Below are positions 23,782 through 34,647 of a DNA stretch of 64,000 bases, piece after piece (the stretch's first letter is position 1; the number at the start of each line of letters is the position of its first letter). The stretch comes from CAYWNK01 sp964459495. Its GTDB lineage: Bacteria > Planctomycetota > UBA1135 > GCA-002686595. Under the pieces are notes generated by a model. That model saw only the letters and a list, made by a program, of their open reading frames with translations. It was not told where the DNA came from and did no database searches. A program made the position numbers and the translations under genes. The stretch covers positions 1-64,000 of the forward strand of contig CAYWNK010000008.1 in assembly GCA_964459495.1 (NCBI GenBank), read 5' to 3'.

Positions 23782-26430
23782 ATGAAGACCGACGAGACGC
23801 CGCAGCCTGTTCCCAAGTTCCGCAAAGACTATTCCGAGCCTGACTTTCTGATCGAGACCGTCGATCTTGAGTTCGAGCTCGGTGAAGAATTCACCCAGGT
23901 GAGGGCGCGCCTCGAGGTGCGCCGCAACGGCTCCCATGCTCGACCTCTCGTGCTCGATGGGGAGGAGCTGGACACAGTCTCGGTCCGACTCGACGGGAAG
24001 CCGTGCGAGCTTGGGAGCGGCTGCCGGATCGAAGGAGAGACCATGCGGATCGAGGACTGCCCCGATCGCTTTCGGTTGGAGACCGAGGTCCGCATTCAGC
24101 CACAGAACAACACTGCACTGTCGGGTCTATACCGGACCTCAGGCAATTTCTGCACCCAGTGCGAGGCGAACGGGTTCCGCCGGATTACCTGGTTCCTAGA
24201 TCGCCCCGATGTCATGTCGCGCTATCGCGTGACAATGCTCGCCGACCGGGAGCGCTATCCGGTCTTGCTCTCCAACGGTAACAGGGTCGAGCACGAGGAA
24301 ATCGAGGGCGGCCGCACGCGGGTGGTTTGGGAGGATCCCTATCCCAAGCCCTGCTATCTTTTCGCTCTCGTGGCTGGCCAGCTGGTCGCGCTCAAGGGCA
24401 ATTTCACCACGGCTTCTGGCCGGGACGTGCGTTGCGAGATTTGGGTCGAACCGCGCAATCAGGATTCATGTGAGCACGCGCTCGCCTCGCTGAAGCACTC
24501 CATGGCCTGGGACGAGTTGGCTTTCGGGCGCGAGTACGACCTGGACGTCTACATGATCGTCGCCGTGGGGGACTTCAACATGGGGGCCATGGAAAACAAG
24601 GGCCTCAACGTCTTCAACTCCAAGTACGTGCTCGCCAGGCCCGAGACCGCCACAGACGCGGACTACGAGGCGATCGAGGCGGTCATCGGGCACGAGTATT
24701 TCCACAACTGGACGGGCAACCGAATCACCTGCCGCGACTGGTTCCAACTGACCCTAAAAGAAGGGCTGACGGTCTATCGCGACCAGGAGTTCACCGCCTA
24801 CAGGACCAGCGCGGCCGTCAAACGCATCGACGATGTCCGTGGGCTACGTGCCGGGCAGTTCCCCGAGGATGGGGGGCCGATGGCCCACCCGATCCGGCCC
24901 GAGTCCTACATCGAGATGGACAACTTCTATACGGCCACCGTGTATGAAAAGGGAGCCGAGGTCATCCGCATGTACGCGACTCTGCTAGGCACCGACGGTT
25001 TCCGTCGGGGCATGGACCTGTACTTCGAGCGCCACGACGGTCAGGCGGTGACCTGCGATGACTTCAGGGCGGCGATGGCGGATGCCAACAACGCAGACTT
25101 AGCACAGTTTGAGAACTGGTACCTCCAGGCAGGTACACCGATTCTCGATGTGGCCGAGGACTACGACGGGGCTGCCGGGGTCTACATTCTGAAGATTCAA
25201 CAGCGAGCACCTGAGGGCCAGGACGCGGCTACCTTTCGTCCGCTTCCGATTCCCATGCGAATGGGCCTGCTCGGCCCCGACGGTACAGGCCTGCCTGTGA
25301 CCCTGGAGGGAGAGTCGAGCCCTGGGGCCCTCGATCGGGTGATTGAGCTGAGTGAGCTGCACACCGAGCTGCGCTTCACGGGCCTGGCTGCACGCCCTGT
25401 TCCAAGCCTGCTGCGAGCATTCTCGGCGCCTGTGATTCTGCGCTTTGAGCGCGGCCAATCCGACCTCGCGCACCTGATGGCCTACGACACCGACGCCTTT
25501 GTGCGCTGGGACGCTGGCCAAACGCTATTCGGTGACGCGATCCTGGCATTGGCGGCCGACGCGGCTGAAGGCAAGGAGATGGTCTTGGATCCCGCCCTCG
25601 TGGGCCCATTCCAGGCCGTGCTGGACGATTCAAACCTGGATGGTTCCATGCGTGCTCTGATGCTGGTGTTGCCGGGGGAGTCCGTCCTCGAACAACGAAT
25701 GGGGGTGATCGATCCCGACGCTCTCTACGCGGCGCGCAGCTTCGTGCGCCGGGAGCTCGCGAGTGCCTGTGCTGCTTCCATCCTGCGCTGGTATGGGGCG
25801 ACACGACCGAGCGAAGACCCCGGTTCGGGTCAGGATGAGGTTGACCGTCGCCGGCTGGGCGGGGTTGTCTTGGCCTACCGGGCGGCTCTGGAGGAGAGCA
25901 AGATTGCCCCTACCGCGCTCAGCCTGCTCGAAGAAGCGACCTGCATGACCGACACCATGGCAGCGCTGGGCGTCCTCAACGACCTGAATGCGCCTGAGCG
26001 CTCAGTGGCGCTCGACAAGTTCTACTCCAAGTGGAAAGACGACCCGTTGGTCATGGACAAGTGGTTCACGCTTCAGGCTTGTTCGCGCCTACCGGGCGCT
26101 GCCGCGCGGGCCCTAGAGCTCAGCCAACACGCAGACTACACGCTGACCAATCCCAATCGTGTGCGTTCGGTCGTCGGCGCATTCAGCCGTGCGAACCCGA
26201 CGGGTTTCCACGACCTCTCGGGGGATGGTTACCGTTTCCTTGCCGATCAGATCGTGGCGCTGGACCCGCTCAACCCACAGATCGCAGCGCGTCTTGCTGG
26301 AGGCTTCAATCGGTGGAAGCGTTACGACGAAACGCGCCAGGCGTTGATGCGCACCCAGCTCGAACGCATTCGGTCGCAAGATGGCCTGAGCAAGAACACA
26401 CTCGAAATCGTGGCTCGGGCGCTCGAGTAG
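23782..26430 (+). CDS. pepN: Aminopeptidase N (M1 family)
   Basis: An 882-residue zinc aminopeptidase, the same length as E. coli PepN (870). The ATG at 23782 fits the family N-terminus (PVPKFRKDYSEPDFLIETVD). The exopeptidase motif GAMEN is at FNMGAMENKGLN, and zinc binding is HEYFHNWTGNR with the third ligand Glu in LTLKEGLTVYRDQEF (HExxH-x18-E). The segment YTATVYEKGAEVIRMY carries the catalytic Tyr region. The C-terminal helical domain (about 550-882) ends RSQDGLSKNTLEIVARALE, as in E. coli. It acts in the cytoplasm to trim N-terminal residues from peptides. It ends against a convergent hairpin and the minus-strand lipoprotein. Confidence 0.96.
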   Translation: MKTDETPQPVPKFRKDYSEPDFLIETVDLEFELGEEFTQVRARLEVRRNGSHARPLVLDGEELDTVSVRLDGKPCELGSGCRIEGETMRIEDCPDRFRLETEVRIQPQNNTALSGLYRTSGNFCTQCEANGFRRITWFLDRPDVMSRYRVTMLADRERYPVLLSNGNRVEHEEIEGGRTRVVWEDPYPKPCYLFALVAGQLVALKGNFTTASGRDVRCEIWVEPRNQDSCEHALASLKHSMAWDELAFGREYDLDVYMIVAVGDFNMGAMENKGLNVFNSKYVLARPETATDADYEAIEAVIGHEYFHNWTGNRITCRDWFQLTLKEGLTVYRDQEFTAYRTSAAVKRIDDVRGLRAGQFPEDGGPMAHPIRPESYIEMDNFYTATVYEKGAEVIRMYATLLGTDGFRRGMDLYFERHDGQAVTCDDFRAAMADANNADLAQFENWYLQAGTPILDVAEDYDGAAGVYILKIQQRAPEGQDAATFRPLPIPMRMGLLGPDGTGLPVTLEGESSPGALDRVIELSELHTELRFTGLAARPVPSLLRAFSAPVILRFERGQSDLAHLMAYDTDAFVRWDAGQTLFGDAILALAADAAEGKEMVLDPALVGPFQAVLDDSNLDGSMRALMLVLPGESVLEQRMGVIDPDALYAARSFVRRELASACAASILRWYGATRPSEDPGSGQDEVDRRRLGGVVLAYRAALEESKIAPTALSLLEEATCMTDTMAALGVLNDLNAPERSVALDKFYSKWKDDPLVMDKWFTLQACSRLPGAAARALELSQHADYTLTNPNRVRSVVGAFSRANPTGFHDLSGDGYRFLADQIVALDPLNPQIAARLAGGFNRWKRYDETRQALMRTQLERIRSQDGLSKNTLEIVARALE

Positions 26431-26533
26431 CCCCCCGGTTCCAGGCACCTGCTTGGTCAACAAGCACGATCGCATTGCGGGGCCCTGCGAAACCGGCACC
26501 ACCACAGTTGGGCACTGGGATCCAGGCGTGGGA

Positions 26534-26570
26534 GGCGCGCCTCAGCCCAGCGCAGGGGCTGAGGCTCGCC
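26534..26570. terminator. Bidirectional hairpin between pepN and the convergent lipoprotein gene
   Basis: GGCG-C-GCCTCAGCCC pairs with GGGCTGAGGC-T-CGCC, giving 14 base pairs with one mismatch and a 7-base loop. It lies 103 bp after pepN and 16 bp after the minus-strand stop, so it can serve both genes. No T-run is present. Confidence 0.55.
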
Positions 26571-26586
26571 GCATGTTGGCGCCGGA

Positions 26587-27333
26587 CTAGAGGCGGAAGA
26601 CCAGGCCGATCAACAGCTGCCAGTCGGCGGACTCGGTCGTGAGGCCGACGGGGGCGCTGACCTGGAACTGCACGAGCTTACGTAGCTGGGTGATGACCCC
26701 GGGGGCTAGGTAGATCTCGTCGAAGTCTTCGTCTTCGACGTCGCCAAGAATGGCGTCGAGTTCGATGAGACCGAGGAAGTCTCCGAGGTGCTTCCAGTAC
26801 GCACCTTCAATGAAGAGCCGTTCGTCAAGGCCGTCGGCCAGGTTCGCACCAGCGCGAACTTGGAAGGAACCTGTATGCCAGCCGAAGCTAGGGCGGAATT
26901 CGGCTACCGAACCGTCCGTGAAGACCGACTGCAGCTGAACCGAAGGTCCACCGCTTTGGGGATTGTCACCGAAGCCGTAGTTGACTCCAACCGACGCGAC
27001 CTCCTCGGCGAAGGGGTCGGGGTCGTTGTTGTTCGTGGCGCCGCGAAGGTCGTCCCGTTGGTACACCGAGCGCCGGAGGCCTTGGCCGAGCGAGGCCGAG
27101 AGGGTCAGGTTGTCGAGGGCTCCGTACTGGATGTCGACGTAGGGCTCGAAATCGGTGTAGCCGTCTTCGGTATTGACCAGATGGGAGCGGACCTGGACCT
27201 CACGCTGGGCGAGGGTTGTAGCGCGGGAGCCGCGGGCCAAGTCCCAGGGGGAGTCCGGTGCCGGGATGTTGTTGCACGACTGCAGACCTAAAGCACAGAA
27301 CGCCGCGCCGATGGATAGGAGGGAGCGCATCAT
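26587..27333 (-). CDS. Lipoprotein with outer-membrane beta-barrel-like body
   Basis: A 248-residue protein (247 from the second ATG). The leader MMRSLLSIGAAFCALGLQSC has the lipobox LQSC, so lipid attachment at Cys20 is likely. The body is rich in alternating beta strands (FEPYVDIQYGALDNLTLSASLG, shown here in part as YVDIQYGALDNLTLSASLG, then SVGVNYGFGDN, FQVRAGANLADG, FIEGAYWKHLGDFL) and ends in LLIGLVFRL, a last strand with an aromatic near the end as in porin-like barrels. It probably sits in the outer membrane; the function is unknown. Its start overlaps the stop of the gene at 27330-27809 (ATGA), so they are co-translated. Confidence 0.7.
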   Translation of the reverse strand: MMRSLLSIGAAFCALGLQSCNNIPAPDSPWDLARGSRATTLAQREVQVRSHLVNTEDGYTDFEPYVDIQYGALDNLTLSASLGQGLRRSVYQRDDLRGATNNNDPDPFAEEVASVGVNYGFGDNPQSGGPSVQLQSVFTDGSVAEFRPSFGWHTGSFQVRAGANLADGLDERLFIEGAYWKHLGDFLGLIELDAILGDVEDEDFDEIYLAPGVITQLRKLVQFQVSAPVGLTTESADWQLLIGLVFRL

Positions 27334-27809
27334 GATCCGCTCTCCTCCGTCATCGGAGCGCGAGCTTCCACGCGCCTGATGTTGGCCGGGATTGCGCCGG
27401 GTGTGACGGTGATCGTCGCGCCGTGGATCGGGCCATTGCCAAAGACGTACTCCGCGCTGTACTCGGTTGTGCAGGCGCCGGCTCCCAGGGGGAAGTACTC
27501 CTGAGCCTCACCTTCGACGGTGGATTTCGGAACATAGAATGCCTCCATCGCAGCGCGTGCCGCTAGCTTCACCTCGCGATAGACGAGGAGATTGAAGCCC
27601 TCCTTCGCAGTACCGAGTTCGGACACGAGGACGTAGAGCGAGCCTCCTACCTGGGATGCATCCGTCTTGGCATTGGAGATCGGAATGCCATTGCTTGCGA
27701 CCGCCTGGAGGATCTTGCCGCGCACAAACTCAATGTCGCGGGCGTTCGCAAAGGCATGGGATGCACCGCCGGAGTCACCCACCGGGATGGTGGCTGCCGC
27801 GCCGTTCAC
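27330..27809 (-). CDS. Protein of unknown function, TRL-like, start uncertain
   Basis: A 159-residue protein from the GTG at 27809. The frame stays open upstream to 27926 without any ATG, GTG or TTG start, through residues that include GGALSFFGLASGSSKSV, which look like part of the same protein. The true start may therefore be a CTG, or the 5' end may be damaged. The body (ANARDIEFVRGKILQAVASN, SLYVLVSELGTAKEGFNLLV) is a small alpha/beta domain that I do not recognise with confidence; the order of motifs is loosely like TRL/DUF-type exported proteins of planctomycetes. It is coupled to the downstream lipoprotein by an ATGA overlap. A terminator-like hairpin separates it from the kinase upstream. 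Confidence 0.5.
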   Translation of the reverse strand: MNGAAATIPVGDSGGASHAFANARDIEFVRGKILQAVASNGIPISNAKTDASQVGGSLYVLVSELGTAKEGFNLLVYREVKLAARAAMEAFYVPKSTVEGEAQEYFPLGAGACTTEYSAEYVFGNGPIHGATITVTPGAIPANIRRVEARAPMTEESGS

Positions 27810-27966
27810 CGACTTCGAGCTGCCACTCGCGAGGCCGAAAAAGCTCAGCGCTCCGCCGGTGCCTTGGAGATGGGGATCATGGATGTGAGCTGGGGAACTG
27901 GCGCGGAGGGCTTCAAATGCGAATCCCTAGCGCGGGGCCGGATGCTATGCCCTGGGTCTACAATCC

Positions 27967-27996
27967 GCAATTCGCCCCCGCTGCGGGGCGAATTGC
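27967..27996 (-). terminator. Perfect 12-bp hairpin after the kinase gene
   Basis: GCAATTCGCCCC, a 6-base loop and GGGGCGAATTGC form a perfect stem 4 bp beyond the stop of the kinase at 28001. It is the likely transcript end of the kinase operon and implies a separate promoter between 27810 and 27966 for the two genes that follow. Confidence 0.6.
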
Positions 27997-28000
27997 AGGC

Positions 28001-30172
<2,172 letters not shown>

Positions 30173-30227
30173 GGTCCGATGCCTCAAGAACGGATTGCGG
30201 AGCGGAAAGGCACGGGGAATCCGGGAC

Positions 30228-31424
30228 CTACCCGTGGCCCAGAAGCCGATTCCACCACAGGCCCAGCATGAAGGTCAGTGCCGCGCAAAGGAACAGGATG
30301 ACCGCGTTTTGGCGCAGGAAGGGCCCCCAACTGAGTGCTGCAGGGGGGGGCGAATCCGGGATGCCGAGCGCGTTGCTGTTGAGGGTTGTGCCGCCGTCGA
30401 TGAAATCGGTGAGGTCGGCGAGCAGATCTTCCATGCGTCCATAGCGCTTCTTCGGGTCGTGTGCCATGGCGCGGCCGACGATTCGACAAAGCCTGGCGTC
30501 GAGGGCGGGGGCAATCGTCCCGAGTTCGACGGGTGGACCTGCGTCGATCCGTCGAAGCATCTTGTCCACGGAGTCGTTCGGGCCGCTGCGCCGGTACGGT
30601 GGCTCGCCCGCCAGCATGTGATAGAGAACGGCCCCGAGGCCGTAGATGTCCACCGCAGGAGTCATCGATGCCGTGTCTCCACGCGCTTGCTCGGGGGACA
30701 TGTAGTAGGGCGTACCAAGGCTTGTTCCCGCCCTTGTACCGAGTTCGATTGCAGCGCTCCCGGGGGAGCGCACCGATTGCACGCCGCGTGTGGGGAGGCT
30801 CGTGGTGGGCATCCCTGGGATTCGCCCGGCGTAGGGATCGGAATCTAGGACCCGGGTCAGGCCCCAGTCCACCAGGTACACCGCCCCGAAACGGCCGACC
30901 ATGATGTTGCCGGGCTTGACGTCACGGTGGATCACCCGCTTGTGGTGGGCATAGGCCAGCGCTTCGCCAGCGCGTTGAATGAGTCGCAGACCACGCAGCA
31001 CGCTCCAGTCGGAGGACTGCTGTCCGACGCGGTCGACAAATCGGCTGAATTCGTCACCCTTGACGAGCTTCATGGTGAAGAAGGGCTGACCCTCGTCGGT
31101 CTTGCCGAGCTCATGGATGGGGACGATCGCGGGATGGTCGAGCTGGCTGGTGACCTGAGCTTCCTCGATGAAGCGTGCACTCACCTGGTCGAGGGGCTGC
31201 CCGAAGTTCGGACCGACGCGGCGCTTGAGCAGCTTGAGGGCAACCTCGCGGTGCAGTCGATCGTCCCATACCCGCAAGACGCGGCCGGTCGTTCCGGCGC
31301 CGAGTTCGCTGATCACCCGGTAGCGGCCCACTTGTGCGCCTTCGAGCTGGGCCGCTGGGACCTCGGTTTGAGGCTCATCGATTAGACCCTCAAGCTCTTG
31401 CATACGGCTGGCAAGGCGGCGCAA
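30228..31424 (-). CDS. Membrane-anchored Ser/Thr protein kinase with DWG motif
   Basis: A 398-residue protein starting at a TTG at 31424 (or the ATG at 31403). The kinase domain covers about 33-345: Gly loop ELGAGTTGRVLRV, Lys64 in VALKLL, Glu in FIEEAQVTSQLDHP, HRDVKPGN with Asp168, then DWG (186-188) in place of DFG, a change common in planctomycete kinases. An insert of about 35 residues separates DWG from GTPYYMSPEQARG. One membrane helix near the C-terminus (about 372-392, ILFLCAALTFMLGLWW) would leave almost nothing outside, so this looks like a tail-anchored cytoplasmic kinase. It starts 2 bp after the accessory-domain gene in another frame, and the two were probably one unit. Confidence 0.92.
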   Translation of the reverse strand: MRRLASRMQELEGLIDEPQTEVPAAQLEGAQVGRYRVISELGAGTTGRVLRVWDDRLHREVALKLLKRRVGPNFGQPLDQVSARFIEEAQVTSQLDHPAIVPIHELGKTDEGQPFFTMKLVKGDEFSRFVDRVGQQSSDWSVLRGLRLIQRAGEALAYAHHKRVIHRDVKPGNIMVGRFGAVYLVDWGLTRVLDSDPYAGRIPGMPTTSLPTRGVQSVRSPGSAAIELGTRAGTSLGTPYYMSPEQARGDTASMTPAVDIYGLGAVLYHMLAGEPPYRRSGPNDSVDKMLRRIDAGPPVELGTIAPALDARLCRIVGRAMAHDPKKRYGRMEDLLADLTDFIDGGTTLNSNALGIPDSPPPAALSWGPFLRQNAVILFLCAALTFMLGLWWNRLLGHG

Positions 31425-31425
31425 G

Positions 31426-31662
31426 TCATCCGCATGGGCCGGCCAGCGTAGGCAGCAGGCCTCCGCCCTGCTCTAGCAGCTCGACCAACAGGTCTTCGAC
31501 CCTTTCCTGGTGGTGGTCGCGCAGATCGGCGGCCAGGTCCGGGTTCTCGGCACAGTACGCCTCGATGCTCGGCTCCTCACCCGTTGCCCAGCGCGACAGG
31601 AACTGGTCGTACAGCGCAGCCATGTAGGCGGCTGTGTCTTCGTTCGAGCTGGATCCCGGCAT
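31426..31662 (-). CDS. Small protein equal to the N-terminal accessory domain of planctomycete kinases
   Basis: A 78-residue protein from the ATG at 31662. The core AALYDQFLSRWATGEEPSIE followed by YCAENPDLAADLRDH matches the short helical domain (D-x-F-L-x-R-x-x-G-E-x-x-x-x-E-x-F-C-x-x-x-P-x-L) that precedes the kinase domain in many planctomycete Ser/Thr kinases. Here it ends with TGA at 31426-31428, and the kinase starts at 31424 in another frame. It could be a true separate subunit made by coupled translation or the product of a frameshift that split one kinase. The frame of the kinase is also open for a short way above its TTG, which keeps both readings possible. Confidence 0.65.
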   Translation of the reverse strand: MPGSSSNEDTAAYMAALYDQFLSRWATGEEPSIEAYCAENPDLAADLRDHHQERVEDLLVELLEQGGGLLPTLAGPCG

Positions 31663-31726
31663 CGCAGCTATGGAAGCTACCACGCAGTTCCGGCGGCGGG
31701 ACCCGGATGGGGAGCCGTTCGGAGAA

Positions 31727-32782
31727 CTACTCGGGATCGACGCGCTCGACCACGGCATCCACCGTGTGCGTTGCCGTTTTGGCGTCTTGGTAGCTGACCT
31801 CCATGCTGAAGGCCTCGTTGCCTACGGTCCAGGTGGCGTCCAGCGCCGATTCGATCTCAGCTTCGAATGAAAAGCCCGCCATGTGGTGGCCTTCGATGTC
31901 CCAGAGCAGCTCCCCACGGCCTGCGTAGGTTAGACCGAGCTTGGCGGTGTCGAAGACCTGGTCGATGGGGGAGCCATCTTGGAGATCTTCAGAGACGTCG
32001 ATCTCACCCTCGAGCTGGAGTTCCAGCTCGATCACGCCCAGGCTACGACCGTCGACTTCGCGGCGGCCTGCGTACTCGGCGCTCAGCTTTCCTTGCAGGT
32101 CGTCCAGCCGCCGGATGTCGCCGGTACTGGGAACCAGAATCACGATGCCCCCCTCGGGGATGTCCTGGTCGTCCTCAAGGTTGCCATCTTCCTCGACGAA
32201 GATTTCTCCCCCGGGCCGAAACAGGTCCTGCACAGAGCTGAGATCGACCTTCCATGTGTCGCCCTCCTCGACGGGGCCCTCCGGCAGGAACGCGGCGCCG
32301 TCCATATCGGCCCGAAGCCCGGTGAGCCACTCGTCTTGCCCTCCGGCTCCAGGCTGCCAGGACGGCTCATAGCCGCTGGAGTCCTCATCCCAGGCGAAGT
32401 TCACAGCGAGGCCTTCCATGGGCCGGCTGCCGCCCTCGGCCCCGCGCACGAGGACCCCCTCTGGCTGGCCAGCGATGTCCATGCTCTCAACCACGGTGTC
32501 GAACGTGCGCTGGATCGAGCCGGGGCCGGAGTCTCCCCGGGGGTCGCCGAACCGATCGGTGGTCTGAACCGTGCTCTCGCTGCTGCGCTCCATCCCGGAT
32601 CCAGTGTCCCGCTCGTCACCATTCATGCTGAGCAACGCCTCCTCGGTGACCGAGGCCAGCGAGCTTGAGACCGTGCGCTGGACCTGGGTGCCGGCTGCGG
32701 GCCGCCAGATCAACTGATCACCCCTCTGGGGAGCGATGGGAAGCAGCGCGGTGGCGAGGAGGAGGCTGGTGAGGACTTGCAT
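31727..32782 (-). CDS. Exported protein of unknown function
   Basis: A 351-residue protein with a signal peptide (MQVLTSLLLATALLPIAPQ). The mature part is acidic and beta rich. It opens with LIWRPAAGTQVQRTVSSSLA, continues with GDTWKVDLSSVQDLFRPGGE, RLDDLQGKLSAEYAGRREVD and LGVIELELQLEGEID, and ends with FSFEAEIESALDATWTVGN. The W-x-V and DG-x-x-L pattern is seen in several uncharacterised planctomycete exported proteins (family name not known to me). It precedes the kinase group on the same strand with a 64-bp gap to the accessory-domain gene, so it may be transcribed with it. Its start lies divergent to purF. Confidence 0.65.
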   Translation of the reverse strand: MQVLTSLLLATALLPIAPQRGDQLIWRPAAGTQVQRTVSSSLASVTEEALLSMNGDERDTGSGMERSSESTVQTTDRFGDPRGDSGPGSIQRTFDTVVESMDIAGQPEGVLVRGAEGGSRPMEGLAVNFAWDEDSSGYEPSWQPGAGGQDEWLTGLRADMDGAAFLPEGPVEEGDTWKVDLSSVQDLFRPGGEIFVEEDGNLEDDQDIPEGGIVILVPSTGDIRRLDDLQGKLSAEYAGRREVDGRSLGVIELELQLEGEIDVSEDLQDGSPIDQVFDTAKLGLTYAGRGELLWDIEGHHMAGFSFEAEIESALDATWTVGNEAFSMEVSYQDAKTATHTVDAVVERVDPE

Positions 32783-33136
32783 GGGATTGATGTCGAGGGG
32801 AGAGAGAGGCTGGACATCTGGTCCAGCGCTTCGGATTCGAGCTCTTGCCTCATCAAAGGCCGTGCCAGGCCCGCCACTGCGGGGTCGGGCACCGCTGGGG
32901 GCTGACCCGCTCCCCTTTGCGGGCAGGAACTGCCCAAATCGGGAAGCTGCCCGCCCATCCTGTATCCACCTCGAGCCGCCGGGAGGATCCGGCAGTTGCC
33001 CCGCGCGGTTGTGGACGAAGGGTGGGCGGCTTATCCTCCCTCCCCCGCAGCCGGGATCCCTTCCGGGGTTCCGCTCAGGTCAGCAACCACCAACGCCCCC
33101 CGCCGCGGGCGCCCTCTTCCGCGGCACCCAATCCCC
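32783..33136. other. 354-bp divergent intergenic region before purF
   Basis: No gene is evident. A short hairpin (GCTGGAC, loop ATCTG, GTCCAGC at 32809-32827) lies just ahead of the exported-protein gene on the minus strand. Promoters for that gene and purF should lie here. No purine-type riboswitch fold was recognised. Confidence 0.45.
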
Positions 33137-34612
33137 ATGTGTGGCTTCATCGGCATTTTCGGTCCCGACGGGACCGACGTCGCGCCCGAGATCTACGAGG
33201 GCCTTCTGGCCGTCCAGCACCGCGGCCAGGATGCGGCCGGGATCACGACCTTCACCGATCGCTTCAAGGTGAAAAAGGGCTTCGGGCTCGTCGTCGAGGT
33301 CTTCAACGAGGACAACATGGCTCGGCTCCGGGGCAACCTGGGCCTCGGCCACGTGCGATATCCCACCGTCGGCGGCAATTCCGACGAGGACGCCCAGCCC
33401 TTCCACCACACCTTCCCCCTGGGAACGGCGATGGTGCACAACGGCAACGTCACCAACTTCATCGAGCTGCACGACTCTCGCTTCCGCGATAAGGGCACCC
33501 GGCTCAACTCTTCCTGCGACTTGGAGGTGATCCTCTACGTGTTCCAGCAGGGGCTTGCTGAGCGGCTCGAGGGCAAGGGAGAGATCGAGGTGGAGGACGT
33601 GTTTCACGCGGTCAAGCGTGTCTACGACGAGGTCAAAGGAGCCTACTCGGTCTGCGCGATGATCGCGGACCTGGGCATGGTCTGCTTCCGTGACCCCTAC
33701 GGCATCAAGCCGATTTGCTTCGGCGAACGGGAGGATGAGAAGGGCCGCTCCTTTGCCTGCGCCTCGGAGAGCGTTGTCCTAGACGTCAACGGCTACCACC
33801 GAACCCTCGACATCGGTCCCGGCGAAGCGGTCTTCGTCGACCAGCAGCGCAAGATCCACCGCAAGAAGATCGAGAACAACACCCACACCCCGTGCGTGTT
33901 CGAGTGGGTTTACTTCGCGCGGCCCGACTCCTTCCTGGACGACGTTTCGGTCTACAAGACGAGGCAGCGGTTCGGAGAGGCCCTCGGCAAGCAATGGCGC
34001 GACTCCGGCAGCCCCATGCCGGATGTTGTGATGCCGGTGCCCGACTCATCGCGTGACGCGGCACTGGCCGTGGCTTTGGAGCTCGGCGTTCCCTATCGGG
34101 AGGGCCTGGTCAAGAACCGCTACATCGGGCGGACGTTCATCATGCCCGACCAGGAGAGTCGCTCGACGTCGATCCGGCGCAAGCTGAATACGATCCCGAT
34201 CGAGTTTGCGGGCAAGAAGGTGATGCTCGTCGACGACTCCGTCGTGCGGGGCAACACAAGCCGCCGAATCGTGGAGATGGCACGGGAGGCCGGCGCGCAA
34301 GAGGTTTACCTCGGAGTGACGAGTCCGCCCCTGGTTGCGCCCTGCCCCTACGGCATCGATATGGCCAGCAAGCGCGAATTCATCGCCGATGGCCTCACGG
34401 TGCCCCAGATCGCTGAGAGTCTGCTGGTCGACCACATGGTGTACCTGGAGCGTGAAGCGATGAACCAAGCCGCTCGGCGCGGCAATGCCCAGCTGACGGA
34501 CTTCTGCAACGCATGCTTCACGGGCGACTACCCAACGCCCGACGTCACCCTGGAGCGACTGAAGGCCATCGAAACCGAGCGCGCCGAGAACCGGGACAAC
34601 ATTCCGGTCTAG
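33137..34612 (+). CDS. purF: Amidophosphoribosyltransferase (glutamine PRPP amidotransferase)
   Basis: A 491-residue enzyme for the first step of purine synthesis (PRPP plus glutamine to phosphoribosylamine). The ATG at 33137 puts Cys at position 2 (MCGFIGIFG), the N-terminal nucleophile after Met removal, so there is no propeptide. The glutaminase part holds HRGQDAAG, LGHVRYPT and NGNVTN; the transferase part holds the PRPP loop VMLVDDSVVRGNTS. Cys residues in HTPCVFEWVYFARPDS, APCPYGIDM and FCNACFTG match the four ligands of the oxygen-sensitive [4Fe-4S] cluster of the B. subtilis type. The gene appears to stand alone without other pur genes. Its stop TAG is the first three bases of the 38-bp repeat. 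Confidence 0.97.
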   Translation: MCGFIGIFGPDGTDVAPEIYEGLLAVQHRGQDAAGITTFTDRFKVKKGFGLVVEVFNEDNMARLRGNLGLGHVRYPTVGGNSDEDAQPFHHTFPLGTAMVHNGNVTNFIELHDSRFRDKGTRLNSSCDLEVILYVFQQGLAERLEGKGEIEVEDVFHAVKRVYDEVKGAYSVCAMIADLGMVCFRDPYGIKPICFGEREDEKGRSFACASESVVLDVNGYHRTLDIGPGEAVFVDQQRKIHRKKIENNTHTPCVFEWVYFARPDSFLDDVSVYKTRQRFGEALGKQWRDSGSPMPDVVMPVPDSSRDAALAVALELGVPYREGLVKNRYIGRTFIMPDQESRSTSIRRKLNTIPIEFAGKKVMLVDDSVVRGNTSRRIVEMAREAGAQEVYLGVTSPPLVAPCPYGIDMASKREFIADGLTVPQIAESLLVDHMVYLEREAMNQAARRGNAQLTDFCNACFTGDYPTPDVTLERLKAIETERAENRDNIPV

Positions 34613-34647
34613 AGGCCCGGCCGAAAACCCCGCGCAGGCGAGGCACG
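34610..34647 (+). repeat. 38-bp perfect direct repeat, copy 2
   Basis: Identical over 38 bases to 3619-3656 and starting, as there, with the stop codon of the gene before it (purF). The right arm of the copy-1 inverted repeat is not found downstream here. Instead a different perfect palindrome starts at the last base of the repeat. Confidence 0.9.
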
